A stretch of DNA of 64,000 nucleotides from Oscillospiraceae bacterium (lineage in GTDB: Bacteria; Bacillota; Clostridia; Oscillospirales; Ruminococcaceae), in the NCBI GenBank assembly GCA_021200775.1, contig JAJQGB010000016.1:117684-181683 (forward strand). Reading direction: 5' to 3'. The translations under genes and the position numbers were made by a program. Shown here one piece after another: positions 48,328-58,077 of the stretch (positions are counted from its first letter, which is position 1; each line of letters starts with the position of its first letter). The notes beneath the pieces are model-generated. The model was not told where the DNA came from. It made no database searches and was given only the letters and a program-made list of their open reading frames with translations.

Positions 48328-50307
48328 ATGTCAACAACTGAAGAAAAGAAGATTAAAGCATCAAGAAAAAGCCGCTCTAAGAATGAACAGAGTTCGTCAA
48401 GAGACAGTGCGCTCGATGCCGCAATAGCTACGGCAATATCCGCACCCAAGCCACCGAAGAAAGCGGCACAGTATCAGAAATCAAGAGGCTCACAGCCATC
48501 AAGAAAGAAATCATCACAAGGGGGCGCCAAGAAATCAAAGTCCCAAAGAACCGAATCGCTCCCGCAAAGAGGAGCACAGACACAGGCACCGGTAGCAGTA
48601 CAGCCGGTTTCAAAACCCGCACCGATAGTAAGTAACGCAATAGTCCATGATTCCAAAACTCCGCTTAAAATAATTCCTCTTGGCGGTCTCGGCGAGATTG
48701 GCGAGAATATGACTCTAGTCGAATATGGCAACGATATCGTAATCATCGACTGCGGAATGACATTCCCCGACAGCGAAATGCCCGGTGTCGATATGGTTAT
48801 CCCCGATTTCACCTATGTCGAGAAGAATGCAGACAGAGTCAGAGGAGTACTCGTCACCCACGGTCACGAGGACCACATCGGCGGAATCCCGTATCTTTTA
48901 AAGAAAATCAACGTCCCGGTTTACGCTACACGCCTTACAATCGGTCTTATCGAAAACAAATTCAAGGAGCATAATCTGGGTAAATCCATGCTCCATGTCG
49001 CTTCGCCCTCTGATAAAGTCCAGCTCGGCGCTTTCACAGCTGAGTTTATTAAAGTCAACCATTCGATCCCGGATGCCGTTGCAATTGCTCTTCACACTCC
49101 CGTCGGGACAATCGTCCATATGGGCGACTTCAAGGTCGACTACACCCCGATTGAGGGCGGAATCATAGACCTTCCGAAGTTCGCAAGACTTGGTGATGAA
49201 GGCGTACTTGCCCTTATGAGCGACTCGACCAACTCTGAGCGCCGTGGATTCACTCCGAGTGAAAGAACCGTCGGCGAAAGCTTTGAGCGGCTCTTCAATA
49301 AAGCCGAAGGTAAGCGAATCATCATTGCAACCTTCTCGTCGAACATCCATCGTGTCCAGCAGATTATCAACTGCGCCGCACAGCACAACCGCAAGGTTGC
49401 AGTTTTCGGAAGAAGCATGATTAACGTAATCGGTCTTGCAACCGAGCTCGGTTACCTCAAAGCTCCGGCAGGCGTCATGATTGACATCGCCGAAATGCAT
49501 AACTATTCCGACGGCGAGATTGTCCTGATTACAACCGGAAGCCAGGGCGAACCGATGAGCGCCTTAACAAGAATGGCTACAAACGACCATCGTCAGGTGA
49601 GCATCACATCAAACGATTTTATAATCATATCCGCAAGACCCATTCCGGGCAACGAAAAGTTTGTCGGCAAGGTCGTCAACCAGCTCCTGAAGCTCGGTGC
49701 CGAGGTCGTCTATGAAGAGATGTACGAGGTTCATGTTTCCGGACACGCATGTCAGGAGGAGCAGAAGCTCATCATAAGCCTTGTCCGACCGAAGTTCTTT
49801 ATCCCTGTTCACGGCGAGTATAAGCACCTGACACGCCACGCCGAAACAGCACGTGAAATCGGTATTCCCGAGAAAAATATCTTAATCGCCGATGTCGGAA
49901 ACGTAATCGAGCTCAAATCCAATAGCATGAAAGTTACAGGAAGCGTTCCTGCAGGAAAAGTTATGGTCGACGGTTTGGGAGTCGGAGACGTAGGTGCCGC
50001 AGTCCTGAAGGACAGAAAGCGCCTTGCCGAGGACGGAGTTATTGCCGTTTCTGCCACAATAGATAAGATTGACCGCAAGCTTCTCTCAGGACCGGAGATT
50101 ACATCAAAGGGCTTCGTATACGAAAAGACCAACGAAGAGCTCTTCCAGGAAGTGAAGAAAAAGGCTCGTGAGGTTCTTACGCAGGAGCTTTCCACAAGAC
50201 ACGACTTCACGGCAGTCAAAAACAAGCTCCGTGATGAAATTAGCGACTTCGTCTTCTCAAAGACCAAGCGCAGACCTACAATAATCGTAACCGTTCTGGA
50301 TATCTAA
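48328..50307 (+). CDS. rnj: Ribonuclease J with basic N-terminal extension
   Basis: A 659-residue RNase J, the 5'-3' exo- and endonuclease of mRNA decay and rRNA maturation. Residues about 1-105 are a Lys/Ser/Gln-rich, apparently disordered tail. The nuclease begins at KIIPLGGLGEIGENM and has VTHGHEDHIGG (metal site), HSIPDAVAI, MGDFKVD, MSDSTNSERRGFTPSE (beta-CASP) and HVSGHACQEE, FIPVHGEYKHL. The C-terminal domain completes a normal core of about 555 residues. The tail is likely to bind RNA or ribosomes, which is inferred from its charge. Confidence 0.93.
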   Translation: MSTTEEKKIKASRKSRSKNEQSSSRDSALDAAIATAISAPKPPKKAAQYQKSRGSQPSRKKSSQGGAKKSKSQRTESLPQRGAQTQAPVAVQPVSKPAPIVSNAIVHDSKTPLKIIPLGGLGEIGENMTLVEYGNDIVIIDCGMTFPDSEMPGVDMVIPDFTYVEKNADRVRGVLVTHGHEDHIGGIPYLLKKINVPVYATRLTIGLIENKFKEHNLGKSMLHVASPSDKVQLGAFTAEFIKVNHSIPDAVAIALHTPVGTIVHMGDFKVDYTPIEGGIIDLPKFARLGDEGVLALMSDSTNSERRGFTPSERTVGESFERLFNKAEGKRIIIATFSSNIHRVQQIINCAAQHNRKVAVFGRSMINVIGLATELGYLKAPAGVMIDIAEMHNYSDGEIVLITTGSQGEPMSALTRMATNDHRQVSITSNDFIIISARPIPGNEKFVGKVVNQLLKLGAEVVYEEMYEVHVSGHACQEEQKLIISLVRPKFFIPVHGEYKHLTRHAETAREIGIPEKNILIADVGNVIELKSNSMKVTGSVPAGKVMVDGLGVGDVGAAVLKDRKRLAEDGVIAVSATIDKIDRKLLSGPEITSKGFVYEKTNEELFQEVKKKAREVLTQELSTRHDFTAVKNKLRDEISDFVFSKTKRRPTIIVTVLDI

Positions 50308-50349
50308 AAATGCGTTCTGTTCTCAAATTTTTATGAGAGGTGGGGTATT

Positions 50350-52299
50350 ATGAAAAAACGCTTATCATGGGTAATGGCAGTAGCACTGCTTTTGCTGGGG
50401 ATAACGTCGCTTGCACTTTGCGTTGTGCTCTTTGCTGACGGAAGAACCGCCATGTGCGTTGCCGCAGGGATGGTGCTTCTGTGTGCATTGATTATGTTCA
50501 TAGTCATTGCGGTTATGAACAAGGACATTGCGAAGTATGTCACACGGATGGACAAATCCATCGAAGCGATTAACCGTGAAGCTTTCTATGATTTCCCCGA
50601 GCCGATTGTCATAACCGACAGCGAGGACAGAATCATCTGGTACAACAAGCGTTTTGAAGAAAAGTTCTTTGACGACGACCGTGCCTACGGTCTGCCGCTT
50701 ACAAATCTTGTCGGCAATAACGTCGCAAAAATCTATTCCGATACCGGTGCCTGCGTCAGGATTTTCGACAGGTACTATAACGTCTATGCCAAAAAGTCGG
50801 ACACCGGACCGTTGTCAATAATAAGGCTTACCGACGTAACAGACCGTGTAATGCTCGAAGAGGAGTTCCAAGCCCAGAAGAAGACAGTTCTCATAATGAC
50901 TGTCGACAATTACGACGACGCTTTCCAGAATTCTAAAGAGAGCGACAAGGCAAGTGTTCAGGCTCAGATTGAGCAGATTTTTGAGCAGTTCATCGAGCAC
51001 ACAAACGGCGTTCTCCATAAAATCTCGAACGATCGCTTCTTTGCAATAATCGAAGAGAGACACTTGAAGAAAATCATCGAAGGAAAGTTCGATATCCTTG
51101 ACGAAATCCGTTCTATTCAATTGGGCGGTCGTCCCTGCGTGACGCTTTCAATCGGCGTCGGCAGAGGTGCTAAAACTCTTGCCGAAAGCGAAGTCTATGC
51201 AAAGCAAGCACTCGATATGTGCCTAGGACGTGGCGGCGACCAGGCGGCAGTCAAGACCGACTCAGGATTTGAATTCTTTGGTGGCATATCAAAGGCTGTC
51301 GAAAAGTCAAACCATGTCCGCTCAAGAATTATCGCAACGGCATTAAGAGAACTCGCCGAGAGCTGTGGAACAGTATATCTCATGGGACACAACTTAGCTG
51401 ACTTCGACGCTGTCGGCTCCTGCATCGGTCTTTGCGGAGCATTAAGAAGCGTCGGAAAGCAGGCTTACGTTGCAGTTGACCCAGAAAAGAACCTTGCAAA
51501 GAAGCTTATTGAATACATATCCGCAAGCGGAGAAGGCGACTATTTCAAATCTTGCGAGGAAGCTGTAAACGAAATCGCCGACGATTCACTCCTCATAATC
51601 TGCGACACACACAATCCGAACTTCCTTGACTCTAAAGAGCTTTACGAAAAGGCAAAGACGGTTGTCGTCATCGACCATCACAGAAAGATGGTAAACTTCA
51701 TCGACAACTCGGTAATCTTCTTCCACGAGCCGTTTGCTTCTAGTGCATGTGAGATGGCAACCGAGCTTGTCCAGTATTTCGGAGTCGACTGCAGAATCTC
51801 CGTTGCCGATGCCGAGGCGCTTTTGTCGGGAATTAGCCTTGACACCAAAAACTTTGTCATGCGTGCCGGCACCCGTACTTTTGAAGCGGCGGCATACTTA
51901 AAGAGACTCGGAGCAGATACCGTTACCGTCAAAGGCTTCTTCAATGACTCGCTCGAAACCTATCGTGAGAGAAGCAAGCTCATCCAGGCGGCAGAGCTCT
52001 TCCACGGCTGTGCCATTGCCACTACTGATTCCGAGAAACCGGAGCTCATTCTTGCGGCGGCTCAGGCGGCTGATGAACTCCTTGGTATTAACGGCGTAAA
52101 GGCTTCGTTTGTCGTCTATCATCTTGACGGCAAGAGCCGTGTTTCGGCTAGGTCGCTAGGTTCCTTCAACGTCCAGCTGATTATGGAATCAATAGGCGGC
52201 GGCGGTCACCAGACAATGGCGGGCGCACAGCTCGACTTGTCCGTCGAGGAAACAGTAGACAGAATCAAGTCCGCAATTGAGGACTTTATAATAGCATAA
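50350..52299 (+). CDS. gdpP: Cyclic-di-AMP phosphodiesterase GdpP
   Basis: A 649-residue membrane protein with two N-terminal helices (residues about 7-57), a PAS-like part (FPEPIVITDSEDRIIWYN), a degenerate GGDEF domain (VTLSIGVGRGAKTLAES) and a DHH/DHHA1 module. Metal motifs: GHNLADFDAVGS, ICDTHNP, VIDHHRK, LSGISLDTKNF, and the GGGGHQTMAGAQ end. It hydrolyses c-di-AMP and so controls turgor and wall stress responses. GAGAGGTGGGG precedes the ATG. It leads the conserved gdpP-rplI-dnaB order. Confidence 0.95.
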   Translation: MKKRLSWVMAVALLLLGITSLALCVVLFADGRTAMCVAAGMVLLCALIMFIVIAVMNKDIAKYVTRMDKSIEAINREAFYDFPEPIVITDSEDRIIWYNKRFEEKFFDDDRAYGLPLTNLVGNNVAKIYSDTGACVRIFDRYYNVYAKKSDTGPLSIIRLTDVTDRVMLEEEFQAQKKTVLIMTVDNYDDAFQNSKESDKASVQAQIEQIFEQFIEHTNGVLHKISNDRFFAIIEERHLKKIIEGKFDILDEIRSIQLGGRPCVTLSIGVGRGAKTLAESEVYAKQALDMCLGRGGDQAAVKTDSGFEFFGGISKAVEKSNHVRSRIIATALRELAESCGTVYLMGHNLADFDAVGSCIGLCGALRSVGKQAYVAVDPEKNLAKKLIEYISASGEGDYFKSCEEAVNEIADDSLLIICDTHNPNFLDSKELYEKAKTVVVIDHHRKMVNFIDNSVIFFHEPFASSACEMATELVQYFGVDCRISVADAEALLSGISLDTKNFVMRAGTRTFEAAAYLKRLGADTVTVKGFFNDSLETYRERSKLIQAAELFHGCAIATTDSEKPELILAAAQAADELLGINGVKASFVVYHLDGKSRVSARSLGSFNVQLIMESIGGGGHQTMAGAQLDLSVEETVDRIKSAIEDFIIA

Positions 52300-52315
52300 G
52301 AAAGGATAACTGAAG

Positions 52316-52765
52316 ATGAAAGTAATTCTTTTAAAAGACGTAAAGGGCTCCGGTAAAGCCGGAACCGTTCTTGAAGTAGCAGACGGCTACGCAAGAAACT
52401 ACCTTATCGTCAAGGGTCTTGCAATCGAGGCAACCGCTAAGAACATCAACGACCTTGAAGGCAAAAAGGCGTCCGCCCAGTACAAGCTCGACACCGCAAA
52501 AGCCGAAGCAGAAGCGGCGGCAAAAGCCATCAACGGCGGAAAGATTGTCATCAAATCAAAAGCCGGTCAGAACGGCAAGCTCTTCGGTTCGGTCACCACA
52601 AGCATCATCAGCGACAAGATAAAAGAGCAGTTCGGCGCAACGATTGACAAAAAGAAGATTTCCCTTAACGGTGACATCAAGGCTTACGGCGACTATGAAG
52701 TCGAAGTCAAGATGACTCAGGGCGTCAACGCCAAGCTCACCGTCAGCGTAGTTCCAGAGGACTGA
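52316..52765 (+). CDS. rplI: 50S ribosomal protein L9
   Basis: A 149-residue L9 with the N-terminal RNA-binding lobe [31 protein letters not shown], the long connecting helix ([26 protein letters not shown]) and the C-terminal lobe ([17 protein letters not shown]). GAAAGGA is upstream, 16 bp after gdpP. Confidence 0.98.
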   Translation: MKVILLKDVKGSGKAGTVLEVADGYARNYLIVKGLAIEATAKNINDLEGKKASAQYKLDTAKAEAEAAAKAINGGKIVIKSKAGQNGKLFGSVTTSIISDKIKEQFGATIDKKKISLNGDIKAYGDYEVEVKMTQGVNAKLTVSVVPED

Positions 52766-52801
52766 AGGGAAGATAAATATTAAAGCAAAGGAGGGAACAA
52801 A

Positions 52802-54163
52802 ATGCCTGTAAATAACCTGACAGCGGCTGACCTGGGCGGAAGAGAGCTTCCCTACAATCTCGAAGCCGAGCAGACGGTCTTAGGAGCGCTTCTTCTTAAT
52901 CCGGATGCACTTCCGATTGCAATAGCCCATTTAAAACCGGAAAGCTTCTACCGTGAACAGCACAGAGAGCTCTATTCGATAATCCTTCGGATGTTCTCAA
53001 ACGGTCAGCGTTCGGACATCATAACTGTCATGAACGAAGCTGTCAACGAAAAGGTCTTTGAGACGCCGGAAATGGCTAAAGTCTATCTCAAAGGCATTAT
53101 GGACAGCGTTCCCTCAACCTCAAATATCGAGTCGTACTGCAAGATTGTCGAGGATAAGTATCTCACCCGTTCCCTTATCAACGCTTCAAAAGAAGTTTTA
53201 GACGCCGCCATCGACGGCTCTGAGGATTCGAGAACCCTTCTTGACATGGCGGAACAGAAAATCTATGAAATCCGTCAGGGCAGGGAAGTCGAAGGACTTA
53301 CCAGGCTCAGCGACATCGTAGTCACCGCCTACGACCAGATTCAGAAGCTTTCGGGCGACGACAAGGATTTATACAAAGGTCTCAGCACCGGCTTCTCACT
53401 TCTTGACAGCTACATATCCGGTCTTAACAAGTCGGATTTGATAATAGTTGCGGCTCGCCCAGGTATGGGTAAATCCGCATTTGCATTCAACGTGGCGGCA
53501 AATGTCGCCAAAAGAAGCCCCGATAAGGCTATCTGTGCCTTTTCTCTCGAAATGAGTAAAGAGCAGATTGGAATAAGAATGTTGAGCTCAGAATCTTTGG
53601 TTCCGAATACAAATCTGACGTCCGGCAAGCTCTCTCCCGAAGACTGGATTAAGCTTGCACAGGCGGCTGAATCCCTCTCGAAGATGAATATCTATATCGA
53701 CGATACCGCCGGTGTGACTGTCCCGCAGATAAAGGCGAAGCTTCGTCGTGTCAAAAATCTCGGACTAGTCATCATCGACTATCTCCAGCTCATGGAATCG
53801 ACCGGCAACCACGCCAGCCGTGTAAATGAGGTCTCGGAAATCACGAGGCAAATAAAGCTCATGGCGAAGGAACTCGACGTTCCTGTAATGCTTCTGTCGC
53901 AGTTAAACCGTTCGGTCGAAGCAAGACAGGACCATCGTCCGCTTCCGTCCGACCTTCGTGAATCCGGCTCAATCGAGCAGGACGCCGACATCATCCTCTT
54001 CATCTACCGTGAGGGCGTCTATAACAAGGAAGAGGAGAACCAGGCGGCAACCGAGTGCATAATCGGCAAGAATCGTCACGGCGGTACGGGAACAGTTCCT
54101 ATGGCATTCATCGGCGAGTACACCCTCTTCAGAAGCACCACACGGGACGACAGCAATGCTTGA
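52802..54163 (+). CDS. dnaB: Replicative DNA helicase DnaB
   Basis: A 453-residue RecA-fold hexameric helicase. The N-terminal domain starts LPYNLEAEQTVLGALLLNPDA. The core has the Walker A motif ARPGMGKSAFAFN, VIIDYLQLM (Walker B), LLSQLNRSVEARQDHRP and DLRESGSIEQDADII, plus KNRHGGTGTV at the end. AAAGGAGGG precedes the ATG. It unwinds DNA at replication forks. The tilS start overlaps its stop by 8 bases. Confidence 0.98.
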   Translation: MPVNNLTAADLGGRELPYNLEAEQTVLGALLLNPDALPIAIAHLKPESFYREQHRELYSIILRMFSNGQRSDIITVMNEAVNEKVFETPEMAKVYLKGIMDSVPSTSNIESYCKIVEDKYLTRSLINASKEVLDAAIDGSEDSRTLLDMAEQKIYEIRQGREVEGLTRLSDIVVTAYDQIQKLSGDDKDLYKGLSTGFSLLDSYISGLNKSDLIIVAARPGMGKSAFAFNVAANVAKRSPDKAICAFSLEMSKEQIGIRMLSSESLVPNTNLTSGKLSPEDWIKLAQAAESLSKMNIYIDDTAGVTVPQIKAKLRRVKNLGLVIIDYLQLMESTGNHASRVNEVSEITRQIKLMAKELDVPVMLLSQLNRSVEARQDHRPLPSDLRESGSIEQDADIILFIYREGVYNKEEENQAATECIIGKNRHGGTGTVPMAFIGEYTLFRSTTRDDSNA

Positions 54164-55472
54164 CTCGATTTCAGATACAATAAAAAAATACAGTATGCTT
54201 TTGCCTGGCGAGAAGGTCTTGGTAGCCCTTTCCGGCGGAGCCGACAGCGTTTCGCTTCTCATAGCTCTAAAAGAGCTCGGATATGAGGTTTTTGCCGTCC
54301 ATGTGAACCATCACCTAAGAGGCGAAGAGAGCGACAGAGACGAAGCTTTTTGCACTGATTTGTGTGAAAGGCTTGGAGTAGAGCTTTTTATCGAACATGT
54401 CGATGTCAGAAGCTACTGCGAAGAATCGGGCAAATCGGTTGAAGAAGCCGCAAGAGTGCTCCGCTATGAAGCCTTGGGTAAGAACGCAAACGGTTGCAAA
54501 ATCGCCACTGCCCACAATCTTGACGATTGCTTCGAGACAACGCTTTTCAATCTCGTTCGTGGTTGCGGAATCGGCGGACTGACTGGTATTCCGCCTGTCA
54601 GGGACAACATAATAAGACCGCTTATTAGCACTTCAAGAGCTGAGATTCTCAGTTTTTTGCAGAGCCGAAATGAGACCTATGTCACCGACAGCACCAACCT
54701 AGAAGACGATTGCTCCCGCAATATAATCCGTCTCAACGTCATCCCCGAGCTCGAAAGAATCAATCCTTCGCTACTAAAAACCTACAAATCAAGTCTTGAA
54801 AACTTTGAGAGTGCCGAAAACTATATCGGTAAAGAAGCCGAAAAGCTTTTGGAAGCTTCTGAGATTGCTTTTCCGGAAGACTGCGACGAGTTTATTCTGG
54901 CAAACGCACTGGGCAAAATTCTTAGAGAAAACGGTGTCGAGCCTTCCAAGCAGAAAATCGACGAGCTCACAGAACTTGTAAAAACCGGCGGCAAGGTGAA
55001 CCTCAAAAAAGGAGTCTATGCCGTCTGCAAAGACAGAAAGCTCAGGATAACCGGTGACAGTGAGCCGGTTCCCGAACAGATTGAACTGCCTCAATCCCAC
55101 ACAGGAAGCTATACCTGGGGGACGCATGTGTTAGAATTCACTGAGATTTCACAATTTGATATATCGACTTATAACAATAGAAGTTTAAAATGGCTGATGG
55201 ATAAAGATAGGCTCACTGGCAGTCTTGTCGTGAGGGCTTATCAGGGCTCCGAAAAGATAAAACTCAGAGGAAATGGCTTTACATCCACGGTCAAAAAACT
55301 TCTCGCCAGTACTCCGGCAGAAAAACGCAAACTTGTTCCGGTTATTTCGGACTGCATGGGTGCGGTTTTCGTAGCAGGATTCGGCGTCTCCGAAAGGGTT
55401 TCATGCACGGATAAAACAATCGTTGCATTGAAAATAGAAATCAGAGAAAAATTTGACAAAAGGGATGTTTGA
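54156..55472 (+). CDS. tilS: tRNA(Ile)-lysidine synthase
   Basis: A 438-residue TilS with the PP-loop ATPase motif VALSGGADSVSLL, VHVNHHLRGEESDRDE, ATAHNLDDCFETTLFNL, and PLISTSRAEI. The C-terminal part (about residues 350-435) is the substrate-binding domain, with LRGNGFTSTVKKLLASTPAEKRKLVPVI. It converts C34 of tRNA-Ile2 to lysidine so that AUA is read as Ile. Its start overlaps dnaB, and hpt begins one base after its stop. Confidence 0.96.
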   Translation: MLDSISDTIKKYSMLLPGEKVLVALSGGADSVSLLIALKELGYEVFAVHVNHHLRGEESDRDEAFCTDLCERLGVELFIEHVDVRSYCEESGKSVEEAARVLRYEALGKNANGCKIATAHNLDDCFETTLFNLVRGCGIGGLTGIPPVRDNIIRPLISTSRAEILSFLQSRNETYVTDSTNLEDDCSRNIIRLNVIPELERINPSLLKTYKSSLENFESAENYIGKEAEKLLEASEIAFPEDCDEFILANALGKILRENGVEPSKQKIDELTELVKTGGKVNLKKGVYAVCKDRKLRITGDSEPVPEQIELPQSHTGSYTWGTHVLEFTEISQFDISTYNNRSLKWLMDKDRLTGSLVVRAYQGSEKIKLRGNGFTSTVKKLLASTPAEKRKLVPVISDCMGAVFVAGFGVSERVSCTDKTIVALKIEIREKFDKRDV

Positions 55473-55473
55473 C

Positions 55474-55998
55474 ATGGAATATTCAGATAATATCAAGGTC
55501 ATGATTACTAAGGAGGAAATCGCCGAAGCAGTCAAGAAGCTCGGAGCAAAGATTTCCGAGGATTACAAAGACAAGGAAATTGAGCTTGTCGGCGTTCTGA
55601 AAGGGTCTTTTGTATTCATGGCAGACCTGATAAGAGCTATCGACCTGCCTATAACGCTTGATTTCATCAGCGCCAAGAGCTATGTTGGAACTCAATCGAT
55701 TGGGGCGGTCAAAGTATACATGGACACAGAGCTCGACGTAGCAGGGAAGAGTATACTTCTTGTTGAGGATATACTCGATACCGGAAGAACTCTCAGTGTT
55801 CTGAAAGAAACTATGCTTGCCCGTGGTGCCAAAGACGTTAAAATAGCCGCATTCATGGATAAGCCATCCCGCAGAACTATCGAAATAACAGCAGACTATT
55901 GTTGCTTTACAATAGAGGACAGATTTGTGGTCGGCTACGGTCTTGACTACAACGAGCAGTACAGAAACCTTGATTACATCGGCGAGGTAATTCTCTGA
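55474..55998 (+). CDS. hpt: Hypoxanthine-guanine phosphoribosyltransferase
   Basis: A 174-residue purine salvage enzyme. VLKGSFVFMADLIRAI, ILLVEDILDTGRTL (PRPP motif) and FVVGYGLDYNEQYRNL are typical of HPRT. The start is ATG 55474 with AGGG 9 bases upstream; earlier in-frame TTG and ATG codons lie inside tilS and are less well placed. The tilS-hpt-ftsH order is conserved in Firmicutes. Confidence 0.96.
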   Translation: MEYSDNIKVMITKEEIAEAVKKLGAKISEDYKDKEIELVGVLKGSFVFMADLIRAIDLPITLDFISAKSYVGTQSIGAVKVYMDTELDVAGKSILLVEDILDTGRTLSVLKETMLARGAKDVKIAAFMDKPSRRTIEITADYCCFTIEDRFVVGYGLDYNEQYRNLDYIGEVIL

Positions 55999-56035
55999 AT
56001 TTGCCGCAAATTCCAATAAGAAATGAGGAGTATAT

Positions 56036-57946
56036 TTGAACCATAGAAATAACCGGTCAAGAGGGCTGATAGCGTACTTCATATTCGCCGCAGTAATTCT
56101 CTTGTTCATGATAATAGCATTCCAGAGCATGATGTCGACAGGAGAGACCTATTCCTATTCGGAGATAATGTCCCACTTCGACAATTACGAAGTAAGCTAT
56201 TTCTCACTTAACCTGGGCTCCGGCGAGCTCGAAATGACGCTTGATTCCGGTGAACAACTGACATATGACGTTCCAAGCGTAAACGCTTTCTATAACGAGC
56301 TCTTCAATGAAACGAGCAACTATCGTGATGAGTACAACGCAATCCATTCGACACCACTTGAATATGATTTGGTTGCCGCTACAGACAGCTCCTTCTGGCT
56401 GAATCTTATCCCGACGCTTCTTATGATTGGCGTTATGATATTCCTTGTGATATCGATGTCGAGAAGCATCTCGTCCGCCGGAAAGATTGGCTCTGTCGGC
56501 AAGGCTAATGTCAAGGTTGAAAACGGCGGTCAGACAAAAGTAACCTTCGATGACGTCGCCGGTGCTGACGAAGAGAAAGCAGAACTTCAGGAAATCGTCG
56601 AGCTCTTGAAAGACCCGAAGAAGTATCAGGATATCGGCGCAAAGATTCCGAAGGGCGTTTTGCTCGTAGGACCTCCTGGTAACGGTAAAACCCTTCTTGC
56701 AAAGGCTGTTGCCGGCGAAGCTGGAGTTCCGTTCTTCTCAATTTCCGGTTCTGACTTCCTTGAACTCTATGTCGGTGTCGGTGCCGCAAGAGTAAGAGAT
56801 TTGTTCGACCAGGCAAAGAAAGCCGCACCGTCAATTATCTTCATCGATGAAATTGACGCAGTCGGTCGTAGAAGAGGCACCGGCTTGGGCGGCGGTCACG
56901 ACGAACGTGAGCAGACCCTCAATCAGCTCCTCGTTGAGATGGACGGTTTTGAAGGAAACTCAAACGTTATCGTAATGGCGGCTACCAACCGTAAGGACGT
57001 TCTGGACCCGGCACTTTTAAGACCCGGACGTTTTGACAGACAGGTTTACGTAAACTATCCCGACATCAAGGGAAGAGAAGCTATTTTGAAGGTTCATTCA
57101 AAGAACAAGCCTCTGGCTCCCGATGTAGATTTGCATACAGTAGCTGCGGCTACCGTAGGCTTCACCGGTGCAGACCTTGCAAACCTCGTGAACGAGGCGG
57201 CACTTCTTGCAGTAAAGGCAGGAAGAAAGGCTATCACCGCCCAGGATTTGAACGACGCATCCATCAAGGTTATTGCCGGTCCCGAGAAGAAGTCGAAGGT
57301 CGTCACCGAAAACGACAAGAAGATTACGGCATACCACGAATCAGGTCACGCCATCTGCCACTACTATTGCCCGACTCAGGATAAAGTTCAGGAAATCTCT
57401 ATTATTCCCCGTGGTCAGGCTGGCGGCTACACAATGGCTTTGCCAGATCACGACAAGGCATACGCAACCCGCAAAGAGATGAGCGAAGAGATTATCACCC
57501 TCCTCGGTGGCAGAGCCGCCGAAAAGGTTGTCCTTGACGACATCTCAACCGGCGCTTCAAACGACCTTGAACGTGCCACCAACATCGCCCGTAGCATGGT
57601 AACCCAGTACGGCTTCAGCGACAAGATTGGTCCCGTTGTTTACGGCAGAGACGATGACGAAGTCTTCCTCGGTCGTGACTACAACTCGAACAAGGCTTAT
57701 TCCGAAGTCATTGCAAGCGAAATCGACCAGGAAGTCCGTTCCATCATCCACGGTGCCTATGACAAGGCTCAGGCAATCCTGACTGAACACATTGCCCAGC
57801 TCCACACCGTAGCAGGATATCTCTATGAGCACGAAAAGGTCACCGGCGAGCAGTTCATGCTTCTCATGCAGGGAATCAATCCCGACGACCCGACACCCGA
57901 GCTCCCTGATAATAATCCCACGCCAGAGCTTGCTCCGGCACAGTAA
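56036..57946 (+). CDS. ftsH: ATP-dependent zinc metalloprotease FtsH
   Basis: A 636-residue membrane AAA+ protease. Two membrane spans lie at about residues 10-32 and 120-142, with a small outer domain between them. AAA motifs: [19 protein letters not shown] (Walker A), [12 protein letters not shown] (Walker B) and RPGRFDRQ (arginine finger region). The protease site is HESGH with the third ligand in [13 protein letters not shown]. It degrades misfolded membrane proteins. It starts at TTG 56036, 5 bases behind GAGGAG. The last 20 residues are Pro/Asn-rich. A terminator follows. Confidence 0.97.
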   Translation: MNHRNNRSRGLIAYFIFAAVILLFMIIAFQSMMSTGETYSYSEIMSHFDNYEVSYFSLNLGSGELEMTLDSGEQLTYDVPSVNAFYNELFNETSNYRDEYNAIHSTPLEYDLVAATDSSFWLNLIPTLLMIGVMIFLVISMSRSISSAGKIGSVGKANVKVENGGQTKVTFDDVAGADEEKAELQEIVELLKDPKKYQDIGAKIPKGVLLVGPPGNGKTLLAKAVAGEAGVPFFSISGSDFLELYVGVGAARVRDLFDQAKKAAPSIIFIDEIDAVGRRRGTGLGGGHDEREQTLNQLLVEMDGFEGNSNVIVMAATNRKDVLDPALLRPGRFDRQVYVNYPDIKGREAILKVHSKNKPLAPDVDLHTVAAATVGFTGADLANLVNEAALLAVKAGRKAITAQDLNDASIKVIAGPEKKSKVVTENDKKITAYHESGHAICHYYCPTQDKVQEISIIPRGQAGGYTMALPDHDKAYATRKEMSEEIITLLGGRAAEKVVLDDISTGASNDLERATNIARSMVTQYGFSDKIGPVVYGRDDDEVFLGRDYNSNKAYSEVIASEIDQEVRSIIHGAYDKAQAILTEHIAQLHTVAGYLYEHEKVTGEQFMLLMQGINPDDPTPELPDNNPTPELAPAQ

Positions 57947-57956
57947 TTGAAATACT

Positions 57957-57989
57957 AAAATCCGTCTTCGCAGTGAAGGCGGATTTTTT
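57957..57989 (+). terminator. Terminator of ftsH
   Basis: AATCCG-t-CTTC and GAAG-g-CGGATT pair around a 5-base loop and run into TTTTTT. Confidence 0.88.
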
Positions 57990-58012
57990 GTCGAAAAATT
58001 TTCAATTTAGTA

Positions 58013-58040
58013 TTGACAAGATACCTCATCGTGTTATACA
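58013..58040 (+). promoter_or_regulatory. Sigma-A promoter of the uracil permease gene
   Basis: TTGACA (58013-58018), 16-base spacer, TATACA (58035-58040). TACAAT shifted by two bases is an alternative -10. Confidence 0.7.
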
Positions 58041-58077
58041 ATAATAACCGAAAAATATGCTTACAGGAGGAAGTATC

